A DNA stretch of 64,000 nt, from the NCBI RefSeq assembly GCF_001697225.1, contig NZ_CP014671.1, positions 1,984,001-2,048,000 of the forward strand. The letters are read 5' to 3'. The notes beneath the pieces are model-generated. The model was not told the DNA's origin. It was given only the letters and a program-made list of their open reading frames with translations, and made no database searches. A program made the translations under genes and the position numbers. Positions 45,866 to 54,911 of this stretch are shown one piece after another. This stretch comes from Immundisolibacter cernigliae. Lineage in GTDB: Bacteria; Pseudomonadota; Gammaproteobacteria; Immundisolibacterales; Immundisolibacteraceae. The stretch's first letter is position 1; the number at the start of each line of letters is the position of its first letter.

Positions 45866-48183
45866 TGAACATGGAACCCGAATACAAACCCCGTCAGTGG
45901 CGTGTGCTGGGTACGACTCCGGTACGCCGCGACGGCATCGACAAGGTGACCGGCCAGGCCAAGTTTGGCGACGACGTGCACCTGCCGGACATGCTGCACG
46001 GCAAGGTCGTGCGCAGTCCGCATCCGCACGCTCGCATCAAGCGCATCGACATCAGCAAGGCGATGGCCCTGCCGGGCGTCAAGGCGGTCATCACCGGCGC
46101 CGATTTTCCGCCGCTGAATCAGGCCGTGGTTGCGGCTGGTGAGGGCGGCAGCGTCAGCATGCAGGACATCGCCGACAACTGCATCGCCAAGCACACCGTG
46201 TTCTACGACGGCCACGCCGTGGCCGCCGTGGCGGCCGAGAATCCGCACGTGGCCGAGGAAGCCGCGGCGCTGGTCGAGGTCGAGTACGAAATCCTGCCGT
46301 TCATCCAGGACGTACGCGAGGCGGTGAAGGAAGGCGCGGTGGTGCTGCACGACGACTACGTACCCGGCGCGTTCCTGTTCCCGACCCAGAAGGCGCTGCC
46401 CAATGCCGGGCGCCTGCAACTGGCGGCTGGCGACATCGAGCAGGGGTTCAAGGACGCCGACATCGTGGTGGAGCGGGAATACACCACTGCCACCGTGCAT
46501 CAGGGCTACATCGAGTCGCACATCACCACCTGCCGCTGGGACAGCGACCAGCACCTGACGGTGTGGACCTCGACCCAGGGCGCGTTTGCGATTCGCGATT
46601 TTCTGGCTTCCATCCTGAACCTGCAGCTGTCGCAGATCCGCGTCATCCCGATGGAGATCGGCGGCGGCTTCGGTGGCAAGGATGTGGTGTACCTGGACCC
46701 GCTGGCGGCGCTGCTGGCCAAGAAGACCGGCCGTCCGGTGAAGATGGCCATGACCCGCGCCGAAGTGCTCAAGGCCACCGGCCCGAGCTCCGGCACCTAC
46801 TGCCGCGTCAAGATCGGCTGCAAAAAGGACGGTACGCTGGTTGCGGCCGACCTGTACCTGCTGTTCGAGGCCGGCGCCTACCCGGGTGGCCCGATCGCGC
46901 CCGGCGCCCTGTGTGCGCTGACCCGCTACAACATCCCGAACGTGGTCATCGACGGCTACGACGTGATGCTGAACAAGCCCAAGATCAAGCCGTACCGTGC
47001 ACCCGGCGCCACTCAGGCGAATTTCGTGGTCGAGACGGTGATCGACGAGCTGGCCGAGAAATGCGGCCTGGATCCGATCGATTTTCGCCTCAAGAACGCC
47101 ACCGTCGCCGGCGATCGTCTGATCATCGGCATGCCGGTGCCGCCGATCGGTACCGTCGAGATGCTGCAGGCGGTCAAGAAGCACCCGCACTACACGGCGC
47201 CGCTGGGCGGCCCGAACCGCGGTCGCGGCGTTTCCTACGCCTTCTGGTTCGGCGCCGGTCTGACCTCAAGCTGCGAGATACATGTCAACGCCGACGGCAC
47301 CATCAACCTGGCCACCGGCTCGGCTGACCTGTCCGGCACGCGCATGACCCTGGCCATGCAGGCGGCCGAGGCGCTGGGCGTGCCGCTGGGCGACATCAGC
47401 TCCAGCGTGTCCGATACCGACTCCATCGGCTACACGTTCCAGTCGGTCGGAAGCCGCACGACCTTCGCCACCGGCTACGCCATCATCAAGGCGGCGCAGC
47501 TTGTGCTCGAGCAAATGAAAAAGCGCGTGGCGATGATCTGGGAAGTCGATGTCGCCGACGTCGACTGCACGGTGGAGACCGCCGGCGTGGCCGATTTCGT
47601 CGACCGCAACGACCCGCACCGGCGCATGCACTTCAAGCAAGTGGCGGCGCGCATGGACGAGACCGGCGGGCCGATCTCGGTCGATTTCACTGCCAACCCG
47701 CATGGCGTCGGCTTCCAGATCGCCGCGAATATCTGCGACGTGGAAGTGGACCCGGAAACCGGCAAGGTGCAGATCCTGCGCTTCACCGCCTTCCAGGACG
47801 TCGGCAAGGCGGTGCATCCGGACTATGTGGCCGGACAGATGCAGGGCGGCGCGGTGCAGGGCCTCGGCTGGGCGCTCAGCGAGGGGTACTGGTACAACAA
47901 GGACGGCCGCCTGGCCAACGCCAGCCTGCTCGACTACCGCATGCCGACCTCGCTGGACGTGCCGATGATTGACACCGTGATCCTGGAGACTCCCAATCCG
48001 GGCCATCCGTTCGGCATCCGCGGTGCCGGCGAGGTGCCGATCGTGCCGCCGCCGGCAGCAGTTGCCAATGCCATCTACAACGCCGTGGGCGTGCGCATGA
48101 CCACCCTGCCAATGGCACCGGGTGCGGTGCTGGAAGCCCTCTGGGCCAAGGAAGGCAAGCCCGCCTCGGTGAAGGTGGCCTGA
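45865..48183 (+). CDS. Molybdenum hydroxylase molybdopterin-binding subunit (large)
   Basis: A 772 aa catalytic subunit of the xanthine dehydrogenase/4-hydroxybenzoyl-CoA reductase superfamily. The GGGFGGKD loop near residue 266, YRAPGATQANFVVE near 376 and the catalytic-Glu motif RGAGEVPIVPPPAAV near 720 bind the Mo-cofactor. The substrate could be an aromatic N-heterocycle, purine or hydroxybenzoyl-CoA; the sequence does not decide. No dedicated XdhC-like maturation factor was seen, but a MoaD-like gene follows immediately. Confidence 0.93.
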   Translation: MNMEPEYKPRQWRVLGTTPVRRDGIDKVTGQAKFGDDVHLPDMLHGKVVRSPHPHARIKRIDISKAMALPGVKAVITGADFPPLNQAVVAAGEGGSVSMQDIADNCIAKHTVFYDGHAVAAVAAENPHVAEEAAALVEVEYEILPFIQDVREAVKEGAVVLHDDYVPGAFLFPTQKALPNAGRLQLAAGDIEQGFKDADIVVEREYTTATVHQGYIESHITTCRWDSDQHLTVWTSTQGAFAIRDFLASILNLQLSQIRVIPMEIGGGFGGKDVVYLDPLAALLAKKTGRPVKMAMTRAEVLKATGPSSGTYCRVKIGCKKDGTLVAADLYLLFEAGAYPGGPIAPGALCALTRYNIPNVVIDGYDVMLNKPKIKPYRAPGATQANFVVETVIDELAEKCGLDPIDFRLKNATVAGDRLIIGMPVPPIGTVEMLQAVKKHPHYTAPLGGPNRGRGVSYAFWFGAGLTSSCEIHVNADGTINLATGSADLSGTRMTLAMQAAEALGVPLGDISSSVSDTDSIGYTFQSVGSRTTFATGYAIIKAAQLVLEQMKKRVAMIWEVDVADVDCTVETAGVADFVDRNDPHRRMHFKQVAARMDETGGPISVDFTANPHGVGFQIAANICDVEVDPETGKVQILRFTAFQDVGKAVHPDYVAGQMQGGAVQGLGWALSEGYWYNKDGRLANASLLDYRMPTSLDVPMIDTVILETPNPGHPFGIRGAGEVPIVPPPAAVANAIYNAVGVRMTTLPMAPGAVLEALWAKEGKPASVKVA

Positions 48184-48190
48184 GACCGGA

Positions 48191-48457
48191 ATGGCGAGCG
48201 TCTGGATCCCCGCCACCATGCAGCACCTGACAGGTGGCGAGGCGGTGGTTCAGGCGCCCGGCAGCACGGTGCGCGAGCTCGTGTCCCGGCTCGACCAGAC
48301 CTATCCCGGACTGAAGGCGGCCATCGTGCAGGAAGATGGCCGCCTGAAACCCGGCGTTGCCGTGGCGGTCGACGGCTACGTCACCAGCCTTGGCCTGTTC
48401 CAGCCGATCAAGGAACACAGTGACGTCCAGTTCGTGCCCGCCATCGGTGGTGGCTGA
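48191..48457 (+). CDS. MoaD/ThiS-family small sulfur-carrier-like protein
   Basis: An 88 aa ubiquitin-like protein with the beta-grasp pattern STVRELVSRLDQTYPGLKAA and the C-terminal VQFVPAIGGG, ending in the Gly-Gly needed for thiocarboxylation. Only 7 bases separate it from the large subunit, which suggests co-expression. It might supply sulfur for the molybdopterin of this enzyme, or act in another sulfur transfer. It overlaps the next gene's presumed start. Confidence 0.85.
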   Translation: MASVWIPATMQHLTGGEAVVQAPGSTVRELVSRLDQTYPGLKAAIVQEDGRLKPGVAVAVDGYVTSLGLFQPIKEHSDVQFVPAIGGG

Positions 48458-49100
48458 GGCAGGGCCTGCTGCATGGTTCTGCCTGCCGCGGCGGGCTTCC
48501 TTCGGCGGTGGCGGGCGGTCGTGGTCGGGCGGGTTGTTGGTGTTGTGGCTGGCCACCCTCGGGTTGGCCGGATGTGGCCACGCACCGGCGCGAACCGGCT
48601 TGGCGGCCCTGCCCGCAGCTCCCTACCAGGACAACCTGCTGGCAGCCGAAATAGCGGCATCGATGATCGGCACGCCGTATCGCGCCGGCGGCGATCGGCC
48701 GCGTGAAGGTTTCGACTGCAGTGGCCTGGTCAGGTATTCCTATCGCCTGCTGGGCCTGGATCTGCCGCGCACGGCCGATGCGCAGCGGGCGGTCACGCAG
48801 CCCGTGACCGAAGGCGCGCTGGCCATCGGCGACCTGCTGTTTTTCCGTATCAATGGCGCCATCAGTCATGTTGGCATTTATTACGGCGACGGCGAGTTCG
48901 TGCACGCACCCTCGAGCGGCAAGGCGGTCATGCGCAGTCGGCTCGATGAACCCTACTGGCGGGCGCGCCTGGACGCGCGCGGGCGACCGCTGCCGGGGCT
49001 TCAGGACAGTGCCGGCAGCAGCCCGCGCAACAGTTCCGGGGCATTGACCAATCCCGGCAGGTCGGTGGCGGCCACCGGCGCGCTGAGCAGGAATCCCTGA
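48450..49100 (+). CDS. NlpC/P60 family lipoprotein, predicted cell-wall hydrolase
   Basis: Predicted outer-membrane-facing endopeptidase, 216 aa from GTG at 48450 (GTG at 48447 is equally possible). The lipobox is LATLGLAGCGH, with the lipid-attached Cys near residue 43 after an unusually long basic n-region. The NlpC/P60 active site has Cys in REGFDCSGLVRYSYR near 90, His in AISHVGIYYGDGEFVHAP near 140 and a third polar residue after it. The C-terminal 33 codons overlap the convergent GGDEF-EAL gene by 100 bases. The start is uncertain. Confidence 0.85.
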   Translation: MAEAGPAAWFCLPRRASFGGGGRSWSGGLLVLWLATLGLAGCGHAPARTGLAALPAAPYQDNLLAAEIAASMIGTPYRAGGDRPREGFDCSGLVRYSYRLLGLDLPRTADAQRAVTQPVTEGALAIGDLLFFRINGAISHVGIYYGDGEFVHAPSSGKAVMRSRLDEPYWRARLDARGRPLPGLQDSAGSSPRNSSGALTNPGRSVAATGALSRNP

Positions 49101-51088
49101 CAATAATCACAGCCGCGCTGGCGCAGAAACTGGAGTTGTTCCGCGTTCTCGACGCCTTCGGCAACCACTGACAGGCCAAAGGTTCGTCCGATGGCGATCA
49201 GCGCCTCCACCAGCTGGGCGCTCAGGGTGTCGTTCGGCAAGCCGGCAACCAGGCTGTGGTCCAGCTTCAGGCTGCGGATGGGCAGGCTGCTGATGTTGCG
49301 CAGCGACAGCATGCCCTGGCTGACATCGTCGACCGCCAGGTACATGTCGGTGGCCGCGGTCACGTCACCGAGCGCACGCCCCAGTTCCTGCGCCATGATG
49401 CTTTCGCTCACTTCCAGGCGCACGGCGGCGCTGGTCAGGCCGTGGCTGTGCAGCACGCGCCGGAAGCGGCCAGCAAAATCGGCGCGTCGCAGCTGCGCGG
49501 CCGACAGGTTGGCGCAGACAAAGAAATCCTCGCCCAGCACCCAGCGCCACTGCGCCAGTTGTGCGCACAGGCGGTCCAGAACCCAGTCACCGATCTCGAG
49601 GATCAGCCCGCTGGTTTCGGCAACGTCCAGAAACTGCGCCGGATGCAACACGCCCACGGTCGGCCGGTGCCAGCGCAGCAGCGCCTCCGCACCCACGAAG
49701 CGTGCGCGCTTCAGATCCAGCAGCGGCTGGTAGAGCAGTTCGAACTCGCCGCGCAGCAAGCCCTGCTTGAGGCCGGCCGTGAGTTCCTGACGGCGCTGCG
49801 AGACGGCGTCAGCGTGCGTGGAAGCGAGGCGGTAGGTGTCGCGCCCGCTGCGCTTGGCCGCGTACATGGCCTCATCGGCCACCCGCAACAATCCCTCGGC
49901 GTCGCTGGCATGATCCGGATACACCGCAACGCCGATGCTCAGACCAAGCTGCAGCGTGCGTTCGCCGGCCTGCAGCGGGGCATCGAGCGCGCCGAGTACG
50001 CGCTCGGCGATGCGGCTCTCGAATCCGGGCGGAAAGCTTTCGGCCAGCATGACCAGTTCATCTCCACCCACCCGCGCCAGCAGCTCGCCCGAACGGCGTA
50101 CCGCGGTCAGGCGTTGCGCCACGGCGATCAGCACGGCGTCGCCGACGTCGTGGCCGAAGGCGTCGTTGATCTGCTTGAAGCCGTCCAGATCCAGATACAG
50201 CACCGCCACCCGACCGCCGTCGCGGTCGGCGCGCGCCAGTGCCGAGTTGAGCTCCTGGTGCAGGCGCACCGAATTGGGCAGGCCGGTCAGTGTGTCGTGT
50301 TCGGCACGAAACTCCAGCGCCCGGGCGGCGGCGCGGCGCTCGGTCGCGTCGTGCAGGCTCACGACCGCGGCGCCGCCGGCCCGCGGCAGCGCACGGCTTT
50401 TCCACTCAAGCGTGCGGCCGTCGGGCGCGGTCCATTCCTGAATTCCTTGGTCATCGCCGCTCAAGTCCAGGCGATGGCCGTGCAGATCGGCGGTGGTCCT
50501 GCCCAGCAGTCGCCCGGCGGCAGGGTTTGCCAGGGCAACCCGCTGATCCGCTTCCAGCAGCAGCACGCCGTCCGGATTGGCCGCGAAGGCCAGGTTGATC
50601 TGCGCCTGCCCGAGCGCCGCCAGCAGCTCGCCGCGGCCGAAATCACGCCGCAGCCAGACGCAGCCGGTCGGCCATCGGTCGTCGAGCACGTTGGCCTCGT
50701 CGGGCGGCGCGTCCAGCACCAGCAACAAAGGCAGCTCCGGGGCGAGCGTGGCCAGGTCGCAATCCGGCAGCGCGCGCGTCAGCGCATCCAGGGACCAGGC
50801 GGCCAGGAGCACGGCGTCGGCCGCGGTGGTCTGCAGCGCCGTAGACAGGTGCTGAGCGTCGACCGGATGCGGATCGATGGCAACCGTGGCGGTCGACGCC
50901 AGGCGCTCGGACAAGCTTTCACCCGTGCGCACGGCCGTATCCACAAACAGGATCCGCCAGTGCTGCCGATGGCCCTCGTACGACGACAAACTCAGCTCCC
51001 TCGTGGACCGGGGACGTTTCCCGGAGCGCGTTATCCGCAGGCCGCCCGCGGCGGCCAGCCGATTTCGATACAGGCACAATGAGGGCAT
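49001..51088 (-). CDS. PAS-GGDEF-EAL protein for cyclic-di-GMP turnover
   Basis: A 695 aa protein. An N-terminal receiver-like or unknown domain (about 1-160) is followed by a PAS-like segment near 165-265, a GGDEF domain with HDTLTGLPN and RVGGDELVML near 370, and an EAL domain with GAEALLRWHRP near 485. GGDEF is GGDEL here. In the EAL domain, substrate and metal residues (NLSAAQL, LEVSES, VDDVSQG, LKLD, AEGVE, CDYCQGF) are mostly kept, but the usual DDFGTG loop reads DDVSQG. Both activities may therefore be altered. The true start could lie further in than 51088. Confidence 0.88.
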   Translation of the reverse strand: MPSLCLYRNRLAAAGGLRITRSGKRPRSTRELSLSSYEGHRQHWRILFVDTAVRTGESLSERLASTATVAIDPHPVDAQHLSTALQTTAADAVLLAAWSLDALTRALPDCDLATLAPELPLLLVLDAPPDEANVLDDRWPTGCVWLRRDFGRGELLAALGQAQINLAFAANPDGVLLLEADQRVALANPAAGRLLGRTTADLHGHRLDLSGDDQGIQEWTAPDGRTLEWKSRALPRAGGAAVVSLHDATERRAAARALEFRAEHDTLTGLPNSVRLHQELNSALARADRDGGRVAVLYLDLDGFKQINDAFGHDVGDAVLIAVAQRLTAVRRSGELLARVGGDELVMLAESFPPGFESRIAERVLGALDAPLQAGERTLQLGLSIGVAVYPDHASDAEGLLRVADEAMYAAKRSGRDTYRLASTHADAVSQRRQELTAGLKQGLLRGEFELLYQPLLDLKRARFVGAEALLRWHRPTVGVLHPAQFLDVAETSGLILEIGDWVLDRLCAQLAQWRWVLGEDFFVCANLSAAQLRRADFAGRFRRVLHSHGLTSAAVRLEVSESIMAQELGRALGDVTAATDMYLAVDDVSQGMLSLRNISSLPIRSLKLDHSLVAGLPNDTLSAQLVEALIAIGRTFGLSVVAEGVENAEQLQFLRQRGCDYCQGFLLSAPVAATDLPGLVNAPELLRGLLPALS

Positions 51089-51158
51089 TGTCCGGCACGC
51101 CGATCCGTCGCCATTGGCCGGAAGGACAAGCCAGCCATCACATCGGGAGCAGTTGCGG

Positions 51159-52031
51159 ATGAATCCGGCCGGGAGCAGTCAGTTCGAACACGACAGCCGC
51201 CTCGTGCACGCCGGAAATGGCGTGTATGAGGGCGAGCTGTCCGCCGCCTGGGCCATCGGCGCCGTGCCCAATGGCGGCTATGTCATGGCGATTGCCTGCC
51301 GGGCGCTGGCCGCGGCGCTCGACCTTCCGCATCCTGCGAGCATGACCGGCCATTACCTGGCTCCCACAGAAGCCGGCCCGGTACGCATAGAAACCCAGAT
51401 CATCCGCCGTGGGCGCCGGATCAGCACGGCGACGGCGCGGCTGATGCAGGGCGACCAGGAACGGGTCCGGTTCACGGGTGCCTTTACCGATTTTGCCCTC
51501 AGCACCGGCATCGACCTGACTACAGTATCACCGCCCGAGATATCCGGGATCGCGCATTGCGTACCGATAACCGAGCTCACGCCGCGCCCGGTTGCCATCC
51601 ATGACCGGATACTCGCACGCCTGGACCCGGACACTGCCAGTCACTGGCACAGCGGCGACCCGGCGGCCGACACGCAGCTTCGCGCCTGGCTCGGCTTCGC
51701 TGACGGCGCCGACCCGAATGTGTTCTCGCTGCCCCTGTTTGCCGATGCGCTGCCGCCACCGCTGTTTCGGCGGGTGGGCTTCAGCGGCTGGGTACCGACG
51801 GTGGAACTGACGGTGCACGTGCACCGAGTGCCGGCGCCCGGCCTGCTGCGGGCGCGCTTCGTCACCCGCCACGTCACCGGCGGATTGCTGCATGAGGACG
51901 GTGAACTGTGGGACAGCGCCGGCCAGCTGGTGGCGTTGTCACGGCAGCTGGCCATCATCAACGGGTCGGCAGCGTCCCGCGAAAGCGGCCGTTCGAAGCC
52001 GGTCGGCGCGCCGCCGGAAGGTGTCACATGA
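51159..52031 (+). CDS. TesB-like acyl-CoA thioesterase family protein
   Basis: A 290 aa double-hotdog protein from ATG at 51159. The N-terminal hotdog carries AIGAVPNGGYVMAIACRAL and HYLAPTEAGPVRIETQIIRR; the C-terminal one carries VPTVELTVHVHRVPAPGLLR and GLLHEDGELWDSAGQLVALS, matching TesB/4HBT_3-type thioesterases. The substrate is unknown. It is divergent from the GGDEF-EAL gene and precedes moxR on the same strand. Confidence 0.85.
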   Translation: MNPAGSSQFEHDSRLVHAGNGVYEGELSAAWAIGAVPNGGYVMAIACRALAAALDLPHPASMTGHYLAPTEAGPVRIETQIIRRGRRISTATARLMQGDQERVRFTGAFTDFALSTGIDLTTVSPPEISGIAHCVPITELTPRPVAIHDRILARLDPDTASHWHSGDPAADTQLRAWLGFADGADPNVFSLPLFADALPPPLFRRVGFSGWVPTVELTVHVHRVPAPGLLRARFVTRHVTGGLLHEDGELWDSAGQLVALSRQLAIINGSAASRESGRSKPVGAPPEGVT

Positions 52032-52247
52032 GTGCGAGGCGGCTTTCCCGCGCGCCGCGCCCGCCTCACCGCCGGGTTCGGTGAGGCGCTAAAGTTCAAA
52101 AAAGCGCTGAGTTTCCATCCTGGATTTCTCGGCGCTTCCCTGGCGGGCAACCGGGGCAATACGGCAGGCTTTGAACGTACGTCCGAACGGGCGATCATTG
52201 GCTGCGAAGGCCACTGGATTCCGCCACGCCCAGCCCGAGACCGCGCC
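52032..52247. other. Intergenic gap before moxR-like gene
   Basis: 216 bases without a supported gene. It contains the palindromic repeat at 52102-52137 and no clear promoter that I can point to. Confidence 0.5.
52102..52137. repeat. Short palindromic repeat, GCGCTGA-AATCCA type, copy 2
   Basis: AAGCGC (52102-52107) pairs with GCGCTT (52132-52137), and the inner TCCATCCTGGA resembles the inner AAATCCATCTGGATTT of the element at 38401. It is less regular than copy 1. Confidence 0.5.
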
Positions 52248-53099
52248 ATGACCGACCGCTTCACCGGCACCGACCGCTACGTCGCCACCGACGACCTGAC
52301 GCTGGCGGTCAACGCCGCAATCACGCTGGAAAGGCCCCTGCTGATCAAGGGTGAGCCGGGCACCGGCAAGTCCATGCTGGCGGTGGAAGTGGCCCGCGCG
52401 CTGGGCAAGCCGCTGATCGAGTGGCACATCAAGTCCACCACCAAGGCGCAGCAGGGTCTGTACGAGTACGACGCGGTGGCGCGCTTGCGCGACTCGCAGC
52501 TGGGCGACGCCCGCGTGCACGACATCGGCAACTACATCGTCAAGGGCAAGCTGTGGCAGGCCTTCGAGGCCGACGACACGCCGGTGCTGCTGATCGACGA
52601 GGTCGACAAGGCCGACATCGAGTTCCCGAACGACCTGCTGTTGGAACTCGACCGCATGGAGTTCCACGTCTACGAGACGCAGCAGACCGTGCGCGCGCAC
52701 CGGCGGCCGATCGTCATCATCACGTCCAACAACGAAAAGGACCTGCCGGACGCCTTCCTGCGGCGCTGCTTTTTCCACTACATCCGCTTTCCGGACGCGG
52801 GCACCATGGGCCGCATCGTCGAGACGCATTTCCCGGACCTCAAGCGCGATTTGCTGGCTGCGGCGCTGGGCACGTTCTTCGAGCTGCGCGAAACGCCGGG
52901 CCTGAGCAAGCGACCGTCGACCTCCGAGCTGCTGGACTGGATCAAGCTGCTGCTGGCCGAAGACATCCCGGCCGAGGCGCTGCGCAGCGCGGACATCAAG
53001 ACCAGCCTGCCGCCGCTGTACGGCGCCCTGCTCAAGAACGAGCAGGATCTGCACCTGTTCGAGAAGCTGGTGTTCCTGAACCGGCGCGAGGGGCGCTGA
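52248..53099 (+). CDS. MoxR-family AAA+ ATPase
   Basis: A 283 aa chaperone-like ATPase from ATG at 52248 (MTDRFTGTDRYVATDDLTLA). Walker A is KGEPGTGKSMLAVEVA near residue 35, Walker B is VLLIDEVDKAD near 110, and sensor 1 is VIITSNNEKDLPDAFLRRC near 158. It is paired with the VWA gene 25 bases downstream, the classical MoxR-VWA arrangement for metal insertion or complex activation. The client is unknown; CoxD/CoxE-type pairs mature Mo-enzymes. Confidence 0.93.
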   Translation: MTDRFTGTDRYVATDDLTLAVNAAITLERPLLIKGEPGTGKSMLAVEVARALGKPLIEWHIKSTTKAQQGLYEYDAVARLRDSQLGDARVHDIGNYIVKGKLWQAFEADDTPVLLIDEVDKADIEFPNDLLLELDRMEFHVYETQQTVRAHRRPIVIITSNNEKDLPDAFLRRCFFHYIRFPDAGTMGRIVETHFPDLKRDLLAAALGTFFELRETPGLSKRPSTSELLDWIKLLLAEDIPAEALRSADIKTSLPPLYGALLKNEQDLHLFEKLVFLNRREGR

Positions 53100-53124
53100 G
53101 GCGCCGGCCGGGCGGAGCGGCCGC

Positions 53125-54297
53125 GTGTTCACGTCGTTTCTGGAGCAACTGCGCGCCACCGGCATTCCGGTCAGCGTGCGCGAGTACCTGACGTTTCTGG
53201 AGGCGCTCGGCCGCGACGTGTCGCCGCGCAGTGCGGACGGCCTGTATCACCTGGCCCGCTGCGCGCTGGTCAAGGATGAGAAGTTCTACGACCGCTTCGA
53301 CACTGTGTTTGCGGCCTATTTTCGCGGCGCTGAAATCGCCTTTGAGCAACTTGACGGCGCCATCCCCGAGGACTGGCTGCGCAAGGAAATCGAAAAGCTG
53401 CTCACCGACGAGGAAAAGGCCCGGCTGCAATCGCTCGGCAGCCTGGAGGCGCTACTGGAAACCCTGCGCCAGCGCCTGGCCGAGCAGAAAGGCCGCCACC
53501 AGGGCGGCAGCAAGTGGATCGGCACCGGTGGCACCTCACCCTTCGGCCACGGCGGCTACCATCCCGAGGGCGTGCGCATCGGTGGCGAAGGCGGCCAGCG
53601 GCGCGCCGCCAAGGTGTGGGAGCAGCGGCAGTTTCGCGATCTCGACGATCAGGTTGAACTGGGCACGCGCAACATCAAGGTGGCGCTCAAGGGCCTGCGC
53701 CGGCTGGCGCGCGAGGGGCTCGCCGAAGAACTGGACATCGACGGCACCATTCGCGGCACCGCCCGGCGCGGCTATCTGGACCTGCAACTGCGCCCCGAGC
53801 TGCGCAACCGGGTCAAGGTGCTGCTGTTCCTGGACGTGGGCGGCTCCATGGACCCGCATGTGCGGCTGTGCGAGCGCTTGTTCTCGGCCGCGCGGGCGGA
53901 ATTCAAACACCTCGAATACTTCTACTTCCACAACTGCGTGTACGAGCGCCTGTGGCGCAGCAACGCGCGCCGCCACGCCGAGCGCTTTTCCACCTGGGAG
54001 GTGCTGCGCAAGTACGGCCGTGACTGGAAGGTGATCTTCGTCGGCGACGCGTCCATGGCGCCCTACGAGATCACCCACGTCGGCGGCAGCGTGGAACACC
54101 GCAACGAGGAGGCCGGCGCCACATGGCTGCGCCGCCTGGTCGACACCTATCCATCATCCGCCTGGCTGAATCCCGAACGGCCCGCTGACTGGGGCTATAT
54201 TCCGTCCATCGGCCTGGTGCGCGAGCTGCTGCAAGACCGCATGTACCCGCTCACCGTCGAAGGGCTGGAGCGGGCCGTCCAGGCGTTGCGCCGATAG
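53125..54297 (+). CDS. VWA-domain protein, CoxE-like
   Basis: A 390 aa partner of the MoxR ATPase. An N-terminal helical region runs to about residue 115, followed by a Gly-rich linker (GTGGTSPFGHGGYHPEG). The VWA domain starts with FLDVGGSMDPHVRLC near 235: the MIDAS DxSxS has Gly in place of the first Ser. GTG start at 53125. It probably binds a client protein and recruits the ATPase; a role in assembling the upstream molybdenum hydroxylase is speculative. Confidence 0.88.
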   Translation: MFTSFLEQLRATGIPVSVREYLTFLEALGRDVSPRSADGLYHLARCALVKDEKFYDRFDTVFAAYFRGAEIAFEQLDGAIPEDWLRKEIEKLLTDEEKARLQSLGSLEALLETLRQRLAEQKGRHQGGSKWIGTGGTSPFGHGGYHPEGVRIGGEGGQRRAAKVWEQRQFRDLDDQVELGTRNIKVALKGLRRLAREGLAEELDIDGTIRGTARRGYLDLQLRPELRNRVKVLLFLDVGGSMDPHVRLCERLFSAARAEFKHLEYFYFHNCVYERLWRSNARRHAERFSTWEVLRKYGRDWKVIFVGDASMAPYEITHVGGSVEHRNEEAGATWLRRLVDTYPSSAWLNPERPADWGYIPSIGLVRELLQDRMYPLTVEGLERAVQALRR

Positions 54298-54320
54298 CCT
54301 GCCGGCAAGTGAGGGGAAGC

Positions 54321-54905
54321 ATGAAGAAACGTCTGATCGTCGGCGTCACCGGCGCCACCGGCGCCATTTACGCCTACGAGCTGCTGCGCCAGGTCCGCGC
54401 CCTGGGCGACATCGAGACGCACCTGGTGATGTCGTCCGCCGCCGTGCTGACGGCCCGCCAGGAACTGCGCCGCGAGCGGCCGGACTTCGAGGCCGTTGCC
54501 GACGTGGTCCACAACGTCAAGGACATCGGCGCCAGCATCGCCTCCGGTTCGTTCATTACCGAGGGCATGGTCATCGTGCCCTGCTCGATGAAGACGCTGG
54601 CCTCGGTGGCAAACGGCTATTCCGACAACCTCATCGCGCGCGCCGCCGACGTCATCCTCAAGCAGCGCCGCCGGCTGGTGCTGGTCACCCGCGAGACGCC
54701 GCTGAACCTGGCGCATATCCGCAACATGGAGTCGGTGACGCTGATGGGCGGCATCATCTTCCCGCCCGTGCCGGCCTTCTACGCCGAACTGACCTCGCTC
54801 GACGACATGGTGACGCACACGGTCGGCCGGATCCTGGACCTGTTCGACATCCGCCACGACCTGGTCAACCGCTGGCGCGGCCTGGGCGAGGCGCTCAAGG
54901 ACTGA
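54321..54905 (+). CDS. ubiX: UbiX-like flavin prenyltransferase
   Basis: Makes prenylated FMN, the cofactor of UbiD-type decarboxylases. It is 194 aa from ATG at 54321 after GAGGGG. FMN-binding GVTGATGAIYAYELLRQ and IVPCSMKTLASVANGYSDN, and the hallmark LVTRETPLNLAHIRNM, are present. No ubiD-like gene is in the window. The location before the catabolic cluster suggests a decarboxylation step for an aromatic acid, encoded elsewhere, or simply the ubiquinone pathway copy. Confidence 0.92.
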   Translation: MKKRLIVGVTGATGAIYAYELLRQVRALGDIETHLVMSSAAVLTARQELRRERPDFEAVADVVHNVKDIGASIASGSFITEGMVIVPCSMKTLASVANGYSDNLIARAADVILKQRRRLVLVTRETPLNLAHIRNMESVTLMGGIIFPPVPAFYAELTSLDDMVTHTVGRILDLFDIRHDLVNRWRGLGEALKD

Positions 54906-54911
54906 CGCAGC

